Part shown: piece after piece, positions 33,701-46,182 of the stretch
Numbering within the stretch: position 1 is the first letter of the stretch
Layout of the letters: every line of letters starts with the position of its first letter
NCBI GenBank assembly: GCA_023053545.1
Contig: JAKZAN010000005.1
Span: forward strand, 1,612,001 to 1,676,000
DNA: 64,000 bases
Direction: 5' to 3'
Source: Lepidurus packardi
Lineage: Eukaryota; Arthropoda; Branchiopoda; Notostraca; Triopsidae
Notes under the pieces: model-generated
The model's database searches: none
The model's input: only the letters and a program-made list of their open reading frames with translations
What the model was told of the DNA's origin: nothing
Position numbers and translations under genes: made by a program

Positions 33701-33996
33701 TTCTCGAGCGGATAAAAGGGGAAAATTACCCAAATGGATCCAAGAGCATTTAAAAGATTCCATGTGCAACTTGTCAACCGAAGAAGCTGTACAGGTATTT
33801 TTTTTTTTTTTTTTTTACATAATTCCGAAAATGAATACTTTTATTTTCTTGACTCTAGATAAGCAAACGGTGGTTGAGACAAATGGCACAGCCTTTTACA
33901 CGAGAAGACCAATTAGGGCTCTCTCTGTTGACGCTCGAACAGTTGCAGAGCGAGGAAATGCAGAAAAAGATCCAGCAAAGAGCTCAACTAGGCTGA
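30735..33996 (+). CDS. ERCC2: XPD/ERCC2 helicase subunit of TFIIH
   Basis: Fourteen exons (30735-30739, 30808-30907, 30972-31226, 31292-31525, 31577-31700, 31781-31877, 32031-32164, 32227-32395, 32541-32729, 32793-32964, 33011-33289, 33347-33634, 33696-33794, 33859-33996) sum to 2283 nt. That gives 760 residues, exactly the human XPD length. It is a 5'-3' DNA helicase of TFIIH acting in nucleotide excision repair and transcription initiation. Visible: Walker A MPSGTGKT, the four iron-sulfur cysteines (NLCIHPE, SKCHSL, PVCQFYE, QGWCPYF), DEAH box, [24 protein letters not shown] and the final helicase motif [16 protein letters not shown]. The first exon encodes only MK. It is convergent with SPTLC2, 500 bp apart. 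Confidence 0.97.
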
Positions 33997-34498
33997 CACT
34001 GGCAATAATATATGGAATTATTGATGTGCACATTGTATTTTTCTTGTTTAAAAGACGTCATATAGCGCGTGGCAAATTACAGAAACCGTCACAACACTTG
34101 TTTTTTGCACAAATTTTAAGGCAACTTCGACTTTCAATTCACGGGTAGATTAGCATTTAAGTTACCGTTGTGAGTTCCGTACCAAAATGTGTCTTACATG
34201 AGATGTCAGAAGTTTTTTCTGTGGTAAATCTGATTATGAGGAATGTAAACCACGGTTGATGTGACTTTGAGAAAAAGGAGGGAGCTGTAACGGATTTTTA
34301 AGTAAGGGAAAACGACCCATTTTCCACAAAAAGCCAGGCGAGAAGATAACTTTAAAGCTAAATAGAATTAACCAACATTTAACATGTGCCACTTCGATTA
34401 AGCAAGGCAGTCCTCCACATTAGGCTACATAAGAGGAAAACACTACACCTTTCGGGTGCTTTAAATTCTTTACAATTACTCGGCCTTTTGTTTCGTTT

Positions 34499-36819
34499 CT
34501 AATCAGACTTTTTGGATTTTTTAGAATTTGACGAGTCCAGCTCAGATTCAGACTCACCGTACACAACCGTACCAACAGGCGGAGGTAAACGCGAATACTT
34601 GAGGTACAACAGGTCACCGACTTCATCCACAGCAGCTAAAGCCTACATTCCAAAAATAAAATAGTTAAAACAATGTAAACTATTAATTTAAACTTAATCG
34701 TAACTTATCTAATTTGTAAACTTAAAATGAACACAACCTTTTAAATTTAAATTAATTTGAAAGTTCTTAACTATAGTTTTAATACACTAACTTACCTATT
34801 TTGCATTCCTTTAATGTACTTTCAACTTACCTTATCAAGCATTTCCTTCGTGTGCGAAGCTGAGATGCAAAAACGAGCTCGACCTTCGACTAGCCGAGTT
34901 GCAGGAAAACCCACGCTTACCACAGCAATGCCACGTTTGGTAAGTTCCCTCACAAACCCCCTACAATGCAATTTGGTATTACGAACCGGAAAAAGTTAGC
35001 ATAATAAAAAGAAGTAACGTTACGCAAGCTTGGCTGGCATGTAAAGCATAATTGGTACAACGGGTGAGTCGTTGTTACCGTAGACAATGAAGCCTTTCTG
35101 TAACAACATCTGTCTGAAATAACGACTGTTGCGTAACAAAGCTTTAAGTCGGCGATCTCCTTCTCTGGTCCCATCTTCTCCCGTGATAATCCGCATCGAG
35201 CTAATAATTTGCTGGGCAATCGGAGCTGACATGGCAGTAGCATAGCAAGCGGCTTGACTTGTCACGCGGAGATAATTGATCAGTTTCTAAAGTAGAAAAA
35301 AAAATCGTGAATTAATAAAGTTTTCCCATCAATTCTGGTTAGTGGTGCTATTTAATTTCGATTTCTGTACCTTGGATCCAGCAATATAACCACCGGCGGA
35401 CCCAAAACTTTTGGTAAAAGTGCCCATTAAAATGTCGATATCCTTGGGGTCGCAGTCATAGTAATCCACCACGCCTCTTCCGCGTGGCCCCAAAGCTCCA
35501 ATGGAATGAGCTTCGTCCAGGTACAAATACGCTTTATATTTTTTCTTCAATTCAATAATGTCTGGCAGTCGAACAATAGACCCTTCCATGGAATACACGC
35601 CTTCAACCACAATAAGAATCTTACGCCAGGGTCGATGGATACGCGGTTGTCCGTATACAACCGCATCCTTAAGGCGTTTCTCTAAACTTTTCATATCTAC
35701 AGAACAAGTTATTGCTTTAGATTTTTTTCTTAGAAAGATGCGTTTGATCAGATTGATGTTACTATTATGTTTAAACACTCGGCAGGTGGCTCCTGAAAGA
35801 CGCAATCCTAAAATCAGGGAAGCGTGATTCATCTCATCACTCAAGACTAGACATCCCTTTCCCAACAGACTAGGCAGATTCAACGCATTGGTCGCAAAGC
35901 CCATACCAAAAGTTATGGCGTCTTCCGCACCCACAAAGCGAGCTACCATTTGCTCCAACTCTCTGTGAATGGTCAAGGTACCTGGAATTCAAAAGAAAAA
36001 TACCATTCAATACACCTGCAAGAGAAACTGCTACGTTGAATGACCTAATTCTTGTCGGGATGACCCCATTGCAACTCCATACTTTTTGGTAGTGAGCTCG
36101 GCAGCAGTAGCACAAGGTCCTTCATTCTCGGCAAAACCCAAATAGTTATAAGAGCCCATGTTCAAGCATCGGGTTGTTGTACCGGTAAACCTACGTTGTT
36201 AGTATAAAGTAATTTTTGCCAAAAAGAAAAATCATAATAAAATTTGAAGAAAAGCGTCTCTTACTCGAACGTCCAACCAAAGTCTCGGGAGGCACGATCT
36301 TTGAGCTCGACTTCAGCGCCAGGCACACTGCAAATAGGTCTATTCCAACAATCGCGAATACGGCGGTAGATATTTCTGGTATAAAAGCTTTCAAAACTGG
36401 CATAAAGACATACGTATCCCTAGTACGAGCAATAAGAAAAATTAGCCCAAATTAAGGATTTTTAAGAAGGAATTGCAAACTTCGCGATTTTTCTCCGCAG
36501 CTGTGGGTGGCGAAACTCGGGCTACTACTTCTTTAAAGTAACCCACAATGACCAGCATCGCGTAACCGACATACGTCATAATAGCTATGAACATGGGTAC
36601 CTCCTCGAACGATTCTTGAAATACCCTGGGACCTTTGTTTTGTTCATGCTGACGCTCCTGAAGCAAATAAGTAGACTAAAATTCACGTCTAGTTCTTGGA
36701 AAGTTACGTACTTTGTCCGCTGTAGGTTCGCAAGTCTTATTCACGAAGGATAGGCTGCTGCCGGCGTCGTAGCGATTTTGTCCGTATCCATTGCAGCAGG
36801 ACCCCGCCGCTGGAGCCAT
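34499..36819 (-). CDS. SPTLC2: Serine palmitoyltransferase long-chain base subunit 2
   Basis: Nine exons (36819-36712, 36657-36481, 36419-36265, 36190-36045, 35981-35763, 35696-35371, 35286-35024, 34960-34831, 34642-34499) sum to 1668 nt, or 555 residues; human is 562. It is the catalytic PLP-dependent subunit that condenses serine with palmitoyl-CoA in the ER, the first step of sphingolipid synthesis. Seen: membrane helix [41 protein letters not shown]-type loop ([15 protein letters not shown]), [17 protein letters not shown], and the PLP-lysine motif [14 protein letters not shown]. The C-terminus is [15 protein letters not shown] with a Ser/Lys tail. The 66-nt intron at 35697-35762 has no stop and is a multiple of three. 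Confidence 0.96.
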
Positions 36820-37374
36820 GTATTAAATTTCGAAAAATACTGTTAAAAGCAACCAAAGTCCCAATAAATACAATGCGATTTGCTCCTTGAAATACTTCGA
36901 TCACGTCAGGTAAAGACACCACCCTTGCTATGTTGCCTAGGCTTTCTGCTCCTGAGCGGCTTATCATGAGGTGGGCGTATGCTTACCAAAGCCAACGCCT
37001 TCAACCGCATACGTTAGAACGCGAAGCGAACTGCGAAGCACAGCACTGGAATGTGATTGGTTACTCTTGGGGAACAATTTCGCGCACAATTCAAAATTCT
37101 AGCTATTGCTGACCAAATTCCTGGTAAAGAACAATGACTAAAAAATGGATACTGCGTGCCGGGAAAAGGGGAAATACCGCAAGCATAAGATCGAGATGTA
37201 AATAAGAACTTCCTGGTTTCGGAATCTTGCTTAGACTGGTTTCTGCATTTTTTTTTCCTGCGCTACTTTCTTTTAATTTTTAAAAAAAATTCAACTATAT
37301 ATTCATGAATTGATTAGAAATGGTTAGGATGGTTAGGAGTTTTGTCTTTTTCCCAAACATTTCGCAATGGCAAG

Positions 37375-40165
37375 CAGTGTTGCCAGATACGGCGATTTCT
37401 CGCCAACTTTGGCGACTTGGGAGCATAGTTTGGCGTGCATTTGAAGGCACTTGGCGATTGGCGATGTATTTGGCGACTTTTGCTCGCTTTTACGTGATGA
37501 AGATTTTTATATAGAAAAGCAAACTCCGTTCGCAATGTATTCTTGCCGCTTTTATTTACATAGAGGTAATAGACCGCATTTCGTAACCAGCGGACTGGTT
37601 CCCAGGGGAGGCGCGGATCCCTTGTTAAAGCATACAGGGTAGGTGCGGATTCTACGACTTCGGGAACCGCTGCCAGACGACTCGCAGTCTGGCGCTCTGT
37701 GAACTGCTCTCAAGGTATGTTGGGCGCGAGATTCGAAGTTCTAGTGCCGATATGGCGGCTGAATCAGTAATAGATCGCGAGTTTGATTAGGGTGTTTTTT
37801 CCAATTGAAGAGCTTGAAGCTTCGCGCTGAAGTGTTTGTCTTAATTACTGATTAATGTGGCGTAGCGAGGGTGAAACTTTATAGATTTATAGTCAAATGA
37901 AAGGAAAAAGTGAGTTCCTTACGAAGTTTATCTTTTTTTCCGAGGTCATTTAGAACGCTAGAGACGAAATCGCAGTGCGTTCACGTACAGGAATGAAAGC
38001 ATCAGGATTATAAAGGTTAGTGTTTATATCACAGTATAAAGGTTTACACAGTATGGTAACTGGGGGTATCTTCCAATGTAAAGGGATTAAGACGATTTTC
38101 TCGGTCTCAAGAGGATGTTGGGGTAACAAGGAACATAGGAGGGATGGATTCACAGACTTGCCCATCCTACCCCAGAAGTAGGCATTCCAAATCTACTACA
38201 AGAAGGGTTCGAAAAGAGAACAAAACATTCACAAAACGGGGGACTGGTGACCTTTCTCTCGAGGGAGTTTGGGGCTGACGTAAGATTCGACTAGCATTGC
38301 GCGATTTTGAAAGTTTTTCTCCCGGAAATGATTATGCTGGATCTTGGTATTAAAGTCTTACGGTAATATCTTTCACTTCACATTGCATGCTAATCCGCAA
38401 AGAAAGACAAGCACTTGCTACGTTCTACTGTTTTTAATTTCATATAAATAGCGTCGTCTCATCAACTCGTCAGCAATTGCTATTGCGCTTCCGTGCAGTT
38501 TGTTGCAAATTTCACAGAGCTCACTCGCAATTTCTTTCAAAGCAGATTTTTACCTTTTTCTTAACACGACTTTCTTAACACGACGAGGTATTTTATAGTA
38601 TATGGGGTTGGAGAATATGGAGTATATTTATACACGGCAGTTGTCGGCTTCTTGGCTGAGAGAAAGCTCCCCCTTGCAAATCTCATTGGTATTGGCACTG
38701 ACGGTGCTAGTGCAATGTGTGGTGTTAACAATTCTCTCTACACCAAACTTCGCGACAGCGTACCAGGGTTAATATTAGTTAAATGTATTTGTCACTCGCT
38801 TCACTTAGCTGCCTCCAAAGCTTGTTTAGTTTTTCCTAAACACGTTGATTTTATGGTTCGGGAAAACTACAACTGGTTTAGCAATAGCCCAATGCGTAGA
38901 AGCCTGTATAGAGAAATATACGATGTAATTCAAGCCGGGGAAGGATCGCAATGTAGTACTCCTCTAACGTTTGTTTCCCCTTCCGCAACACGTTGGCTGT
39001 CCGTTTCTCGTTGCATAACTAGAATATTGGACCAGTGGGACAGTTTAGCAGCCTTCTTCAACTCTGTGTCAATTAAAGAACGCTGTTATACTGCAAGCCT
39101 CCTTCGTGACATGTATAATGACGAAACAAACAAGCTTTTTTTTCATCTTTTTAAAGCCAATTCTCTTGGAAGTCGAAAGTTTTAATTTAAAGTTTCAGAG
39201 GGAGACGGTTGATAGCTTTTCCTTATTTGGGGAACTCGAAACGTACGTTAGTACATTAGTAAAACGCATTGTAACCCCTAAAGTTATCCAAACCGACGTG
39301 ACGACAACCGTTTTATCAGATCATAATTTTTTGAAAGATAGTGAAGCTGATTTGGGTTATGATTTTGAACAAGCTCTGAAGGCAGCTAAGTGTCACGAAA
39401 AAAAAAATATGATTTTAAAGATCTGCAAGGGCTTCTTAATAGAGCTTACAAAGCAATTAATTATGCGTGTTCCCACTAATTTAACCTTATTCCGAAAACT
39501 GGGCTCTTTTTCTCCTTTGTCTGTGCTGAGCCCCAATCCAGCCAAGTTTTCGGAATTGCCCTTTCTCTCGCCAAGATGCCGAACATCTGAACTAGAGAAC
39601 CAGTGGAGGAATGTTTTATCCGTAAACTGGAGATTATTTTTCAAAGAAAATGTTCCTCTGGATAGCTGTGAATTTTGGGGAAGCGTGTATTCTTTTGTCG
39701 ATTCAATGGGTAATACGCCATTCCAAGATATAGCATTGTATGTTTTGTAGTTGTTGTCTTTGCCCTTCAGCAATGCAGCGTGCGAAAGGGTGTTCAGCCA
39801 TGTCAACAGCGTCAAGTCGAAGCTCAGAAATAGGCTGTCAACGTCAACTCTCACACAGATTTTGCATGTCAAGTATGGGTTACGCATGAAGGGGATATGC
39901 TGTAAAGATTTTGAGCCCTCTGAAAAGATGTTAGAAAAGTTTAACTCAGTTATGTACACCTCGGAAGACGACGAAGATATTTCTGAATATCTAGAATAAA
40001 TGCGCTTAAAGTAACATTTAATTCATGTTTTTACTGTACAACTTATTTTGTATTTCAGTTAAACAGTGGCGACTTTGGCGACTTGTCTTCCGCTATTTTT
40101 GGCGACATATTGGCGACTTCGAGTTTGAATTTGGCGGGCTCTGGGAAAAAAATCTGGCAACACTG
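37375..40165 (+). mobile_element. hAT-superfamily DNA transposon, defective
   Basis: The element is 2791 bp. It has 14-bp perfect terminal inverted repeats (CAGTGTTGCCAGAT / ATCTGGCAACACTG) and a perfect 8-bp target duplication ATGGCAAG at 37367-37374 and 40166-40173, diagnostic of hAT. The subterminal regions are rich in repeated TTGGCGA motifs, as expected for transposase binding sites. The transposase remnant is listed separately. The intact ends and duplication indicate a fairly recent insertion. Confidence 0.93.
38652..39999 (+). pseudogene. hAT transposase remnant (frameshift and internal stop)
   Basis: Three open segments read as one hAT transposase. The first (to about 39180) has GIGTDGASAMCGVNNSLYTK, the catalytic RNase H-fold start, and CICHSLHLAASKA and SATRWLSVSRC. 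The second, in another frame after an eight-T run near 39135, has the insertion-domain part. It ends in a TAG at 39748. The third carries the C-terminal dimerisation motif LPFSNAACERVFSHVNSVKSK. The usual N-terminal BED finger and first part of the protein are not found between 37500 and 38650. So the protein is broken by one frameshift, one stop and an N-terminal loss, and mobility would need a transposase supplied in trans. Confidence 0.88.
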
Positions 40166-40173
40166 ATGGCAAG

Positions 40174-41242
40174 GAGTGCCATAAGCACAAGTAAATGTGC
40201 GCACAGGGCGCTTTATCTCCTTTTTACTACATTGGAAACCCAGAAACGTACTACACAGCATGTCATAATAATGAAGGATTGCAACTTATTACTCAAAGTA
40301 AGTTGAAGTCGCCATACTTCAAAGAAACTCTACCAAAGAATAGAAAATTACACAATCTTATGTCTTATGAATCTATGATATTATGAATGTTGTATAACTG
40401 TCAAAGTATTACGTAAACAAGAGATACAGAGCCGGAAATTTCATGGACTTCAGCATGACTTTTCTTCCATTTTAAACAAGTTATAATAGAAAAGGTCTAA
40501 CTCCAAAAGACCAAAACACACTTTACCGTTACAAAAGGCAATTTATGTTACAACACACCATCCTTACAACCAGTTTTTGTTTCTAAACTAATCTAAATCA
40601 ACCAAAACAACGTAATATTTGTACCATGTTCTTAATTTCTTTCTATTAAATTACTAAGTCCTGCTAAACTTAGACATGTAACCCGACATACTCGAGCAAT
40701 TAAATTTTACGGTTATAACTATGACTATACCTAAAACTAAAAAGGAAAAAGCTTTACATTTCTGGTCTTTTCCCGTATATCCACAATGCTCTAAATGTTG
40801 TATGTAATAGATGAAAAAATCTTGATTCTTTAGAAACCAAATTGTGGAACCCCTTGCGTCGGTATGGTCTGATAGGGAAAGCCTATACATAATCTGCAAA
40901 TTAAGATGTCATTCAAATACAGTACATACGTACAGTTAAGAACGGAACTTCTGCTTAGCCTCGAATGCATTACACAGGTTCCGATTAAAGCCAGATATCT
41001 TAATTTGATATCGTAATATACCGTACGGTAATCTGTACCCATAATCTCACTACGGAATAAGTAGGAAACGGGTTTTCATAAAAGCTTTATTAAACCTTTG
41101 AGTCCAGCATGCCAACCCGTAAAAATTTCCCGCATAACATCTGGAATCATGTGTCATTCTTTTCGTCATTTCTCATTTACTGAGCAAGAACATATTAGGT
41201 ACAAAATCAATGGGGCGAAAACGATTTGGCGATTCTCACTTG
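40174..41242. other. Intergenic stretch between the hAT element and the PY-motif gene
   Basis: No supported gene. It is A/T-rich and probably holds the 3' UTR of the minus-strand PY-motif gene. Confidence 0.45.
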
Positions 41243-44200
41243 TTAACTACACAATTCTTTTTGTGAGTTGCTCGAGGGAAACTCAACTCTGGTGACGTTC
41301 AATTTCGAATCGTGCCGAGTTAGTGAAAATGCGGGTTCGCTTCTAGCACGGGGCAATCCATAGTTCTTGCGAGTGGTAAACAACCTTGTCAGTTTTTCCA
41401 TGCGAGTTATCTGGTTTGCAACCGGCGAGGAAACTTCGCTTAATTGCCTGGGACTAGGTTCCATTTTGGCTTGAAAAGCTTCTCCCGTGGAAGGACCTGG
41501 TTCCGCCAAGGATTGCACCATTGTGTTGGGCACACTCACGGTCACGGAATCACTAATCGTGAAAATGGGGGGTTGACTCAGCGTGGAATTGTCTGATAAG
41601 TCTCTACTCTGTTCCACGTTATTCACGGCCGTTAACGAAGTTGAAGTTTCGCGTGTGGGTAACTGGCTCTGACTTCTTTGCCACGCTCGCAACCTTTCCA
41701 AGTCTAGAGAACTGTAAGTAGGAGGAATGGTCCCGTTTTCGCCATAAATTGACGAGTACGACGGAGGTGGTACGTTAGTGATGCGCTCAACCTTGCCGGT
41801 ACGGGGATTTACATGCCCCGTACGTGAAATGTCACTTGCTATACTTCTGTTGTGCCATTCTCCTTCGTTTTCCCGGTAAACCATCCCACCGTATGGTAAA
41901 ATGACCACCGATGGGTAGCTTGTAACAGTTGATCCATTCTCCTCTTGGGGGTTAGCTCCATTTCGTCTCCTTTTACGTAAAACCCGGCAGCAGGTACCCC
42001 AACAGCAATATACAATGATAACCAACAACAAGAGCAGCATAATCACCAAGGCCAACAAGCCCTGGGAAGACTCTGTGCTTTTAATCGGTCCTATTAAAAA
42101 ACAAAAAATCAATAGCACGCCGTCATGAGTTGGTGCAAAACATGTGACCATGATCTGATTAAAATACCTACCAGTACATTATTTTCTAAATGAGTACCTA
42201 AAATAGAGTACTAAGCATTAGACATGAATTAGAAACCCCCAGCTAAGAATTTCCTCCAAGTCATGCGAGGAAAAACTTGGTTGCACCATGCCAAACAGTG
42301 ACTAAACCAGTTTGAAGCTGCTGGTCAATGCTTTCTCGTAGGAAGGAAGGATACAAAAAGGCCTCCAAGGATGTAACACAAAAACTATGTTAACCAGAAC
42401 ACAACTGAGTAACAGTTTTGAAAAACGCGTACAAGATAATCTGTTGTGTAAACTGAAACAACAACAAATGCCAAGGCCGTGTTTTAAACTACTTTCAATT
42501 ATAATAGATTCGCAAACTAACTTACAACTTCGTCCCCTCTGAGCAGTTGCTTATGCTTATGATGTAATTCGTAACTTGAATTACTTGAATATTACTATAT
42601 TCATAACTAATTTTCCTATATTTCATAACTTGAATGTGTAAACCTCAACACCATGGAACCGAGTTACGAACCCCTTGCAACTACTTTTTTTCATTTAAAT
42701 GTTACAAACTTGGCCAGTGTTCGGATAAGGAGAGGACTAGTGCGAATATGACTCACAAAACTCGCCAGTTTTTACAGCGACTGTAAAAGAAAAGAAAACT
42801 AGGAAGATAGGACAAGGTCAACAATGAAAATTCCCCGCGTTTGTGTAGTGGCGATGGCTCTCTCTACCTGTACGTCCAAGTATCCGACTACCAAAATTGC
42901 CGAAAGAAAGGCAAACTTCCTGTACAAGTCAAGGCAAAGCACTTTCGAACTTCAGACCCAAAGCCATTAGTTCAGGCTCCAGTTCGGAAACGAATATTAA
43001 GTGCACACTTCCAGCCAAACTGGCCTTGTCTACCTCGATATTTTTTTGGCAATTGTGGTCGAAGCACTTACACTACTCCAAAGACTTTTTTCTTTTTCGT
43101 TACTCGGAATGAAGGCCATGGGGATTAACTCTTCCGTATCCCCGTGCCAAAATTGTCCTGAAATTAATATCAAGTGCCAATCCCCTCTCCTTTCAATATG
43201 CAAATAACAACGTCTAAAGCAGGTCACTCTTCAGCAATATCCGCTGAAAGTATACGTACTATATCCCTTACTATGTTAACATTTGCGAGGGCTTTGCGGA
43301 GATAACAGTTGATAAGGAAACGATATTAACTTGAGAATAAAAAAATAACATAATAATAAACAAAGAACACGTTTGTTGATCATATAAACTTGAATAAAAT
43401 AAAGTCCTTTACGAGTACTAAGTTTATATTACCGTCACTAGTCGAGCCTTGGCTTCCATCAGGTCTATGCAAACCGAACACGTCTTGCAGAGTAATGATA
43501 GTTACGTTAACTTCTCGTTCGAGTCGTGGCGTTATGGCTTTGCTGAACGGATCATCCATGTTTGATTTTACTTGGCTGTGGTTCGATTAAAAGTTCCGAA
43601 AGAACTACGGCCAAAAGAGCATTAAGGCAAACGAGCACACTGTATAGAGTGCTTCTCGGTTTAGCTCGTGACTAGACACATGGAAGGTAAAGTTTCACTT
43701 TGTGAGACGTTCACTTTCCTTTAAACTAAACTCGCTGAGACGGTGCCCAACCGAGACCACCGACATCAAAGTATACCAAGATTGCGCCAACAGGTACTAA
43801 GCCACAATGTGGGATATAAACCGAGCGAACCCGCCAAACACCACTTGAGGAATGGCAGGTAGGTTCTACGTTCCAACCATTTTATGAAACAAAGGTGTGC
43901 CAGACCTAGGGGGACTCGGGTAGAAACTCCTCTCAATGCCCCTCAAAAAAACACTCCCAGCGTATGCTAACCAAACATGATGTCAACAACCAATTCTAAA
44001 AAAAGTCTCTGGAGTACACTAGAGCAGGGAGGAAATGACAAACGAAATTGACCTACTATGAGGAACGCCAGCACGGCACGTGCTCAGTGGTTAACCTTTT
44101 AACCTTGTGAATACCTTGAATTGTGTACTTTGCTTAGAAGTTAGAACTAAGCTAAGGCTAGCCTGATCCATGACTTGAGGAATAACTGAGCCAATAAAAT

Positions 44201-44301
44201 TCGACAAGAAATTAAGCAAAAATTTACTCACCCATTCTATATCTGATTTTGTTGAAGCTCCGCTGGGTCACTTGGTAGGACTGGTTTCCTGGAATGTCCA
44301 T
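41243..44301 (-). CDS. Single-pass membrane protein with PY (WW-binding) motifs
   Basis: Two exons (44301-44232 and 42090-41243), joined by GTGAGT...TTTTTTAATAG over a 2.1-kb intron, give 918 nt, or 305 residues. A short polar N-terminus with no signal peptide precedes one helix (LLALVIMLLLLLVIIVYCCW, about residues 31-50), then CCRVLRKRRR, a stop-transfer sequence that places the long tail in the cytosol. The tail has VPPPSYSSIYG and TIPPTYSSL, matching PPxY ligands of Nedd4-type WW domains, and is otherwise Ser/Thr/Pro-rich. Architecture resembles Commissureless or Nedd4-adaptor proteins, but no orthology is claimed. Confidence 0.75.
42091..44231. other. Long intron of the PY-motif gene
   Basis: It contains several short ORFs without splice or motif support, and no recognised element. 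It is much longer than typical introns in this window, so it may hold regulatory sequence. Confidence 0.45.
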
Positions 44302-44973
44302 GATTGCGAAGTTTTATTTGTTAACCAAATAACAACAATGTAAAATCCAAAGGCACGATGTCTCCAAGCAGATTATGTAGTACATTTGTCTACAAGGACG
44401 CAGCTAGCTGAAGTAAATTGCATTGATCATCACAAATTAACAAATTAACAGCTTAACAACTATCACACTGCTCCTTTCTAAGCAACAGACTGAGTGACTA
44501 TTATGTTATCTTACTTCCAGCCCAGGGCTTCTCAAAACGGCATGGAAACGTGGGAATACTCAAGTAAGGGGACCTTACTAGCCTTCAGCGGTTGAAAAAA
44601 GGTCACGCACAGTTAGCCTGCCCAGCCAGAAAACCTTCGAAAAGTGACCTGACGCGACCATGGATTCCGTTCGCCGCAAACACGTCTCCTGTGCAAATAC
44701 CCAAACAGTATGCGATAATATAACTTGTCAACAGCTTCGATACAATCAGAACATAAAATGTCCTTAACTGCCACAATGCATCATTAGAGTAATAGCTGTA
44801 ATCAGAGGTACTGAGTGAAGGCCAAGGTTATATAATTTTCCGAATTCAGACAAATTTCGCAATAATTTTACTTTTTTTCTTTTATTTAAATACGCGTCAA
44901 GGCTTGAACACAAGAGTGCGCCACGTGTCCTCAATTCGCGACCAATAGAAGTATAGAACAACATTCGCCCAGC

Positions 44974-45728
44974 ATGGAAGGGAAGGAAACGGGGAAAGTT
45001 TCAGTGCAAGACAAATTACAGGCAGCTAAGCAATTCAAGGTAGATGGTAATACGCTATACAAGGCCAAGAATTATCGAGGGGCTGCGGGGAAATATCACA
45101 GGTACTATAATACAACGAGCGATTAGTCTAAATAAATTCAGATAATTACTAATGAAAATTTATTATCTCAAGAGCGATTCTGTACTTGAAAGCCATAGAA
45201 GCAGATTCCAAATCACTCTTGAATTTTGGTCCATTCCAAGGACCCGTTATCGTAGTACCTGAAAGTATCAAGACTGAGAGTTTAGAGCTCAAGGCTGATT
45301 GCTACAATAATTTAGCAGGTATAAACATGGTAGGATTTCTGAATTCATTAATGGGAAAATGCAAATTGACCTTCTTGTGTAGCTTCATTACTCCAACAGA
45401 GCAATGCCGACTTGGACAAGATCATAACTTATTGTCAATATGTTTTGGAAATCCAACCTGGAAATGATAAAGCTTGGTTTAGGAAAGGACAAGCTCAGTT
45501 TCATCAAAGAGACTTTGAAGCTGCATTAGAATCATTCTGTCGTTTACCTATAGGTAAAAACTAAAATGATTGATACGAACAAGTAATTGGAACTAATGGA
45601 TTTAAATTTAAAATCTAGATGCGGCTGCAAAGAAATATGCCGAAATGTGTCGTGTTGAACTGGCGAAACAGAGTGCTAGCGAGAAGGCTATGTATCAAAA
45701 CGTTTTTAGTAAATTGAGCTGCACTTGA
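44974..45728 (+). CDS. TTC9: TTC9-like tetratricopeptide protein
   Basis: Four exons (44974-45101, 45173-45318, 45383-45553, 45619-45728) sum to 555 nt, or 184 residues. TPR helices: QDKLQAAKQFKVDGNTLYKA with KNYRGAAGKYHRAILYLKAI; ELKADCYNNLAASLLQQSNA with LDKIITYCQYVLEIQPGNDK; and AWFRKGQAQFHQRDFEAALE. The layout, with a spacer between the first and second TPR (FGPFQGPVIVVPESIKTESL), follows the TTC9 family, cytosolic adaptors of poorly known role. It is divergent from the PY-motif gene, 670 bp apart. Confidence 0.85.
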
Positions 45729-46098
45729 CAAAGCGAACGCTTGTTAACACGAAAATGAAGTAAACCTAAATTTCGCCCTTCATTGTAAACTGCAGCATTT
45801 CTCCGGGAAGCCACGTGTGATTTGCAAGAATAATGTTTCTTCCTATACAGTATCTTTGCTATATTTTTGCCTTTTATTACTCAATTCCACGAACAATTTT
45901 ATTTAACCGTCTTTAAAGCGTTGTTAAGGCATACTTTAAGCTACTCACTAAAGAGCGAAGTTGTGAATAGATAAATGAGATCATTTTGTATTTCTCGACT
46001 TTTATATATATTTTATTTTAACGTAAAAGTAAAGAGAGAAAACACCACACAAACAATTTCTTCCAGAAAATAAAAAAAAAAAAACTATAAAAAAATTC

Positions 46099-46182
46099 TG
46101 TCAGGAGTGGGATTTGAACCCACGCCCGGAAGACCGGACTGCGACCTGAACGCAGCGCCTTAGACCGCTCGGCCATCCTGAC
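46099..46182 (-). tRNA. tRNA-Leu (anticodon CAG)
   Basis: 84 nt with acceptor stem GTCAGGA/TCCTGAC, D-arm GCCGAGCGGTCTAAGGC, anticodon arm CTGCG-TTCAGGT-CGCAG (anticodon CAG), a long class II variable arm (TCCGGTCTTCCGGG region) and T-arm GTGGGTTCGAATCCCAC. A and B boxes are intact and there is no intron. Confidence 0.97.

Noticed and set aside
39393-39959. Minus-strand ORF opposite the hAT transposase
   Set aside because: Antisense shadow of the transposase frame, without splice sites or known motifs.
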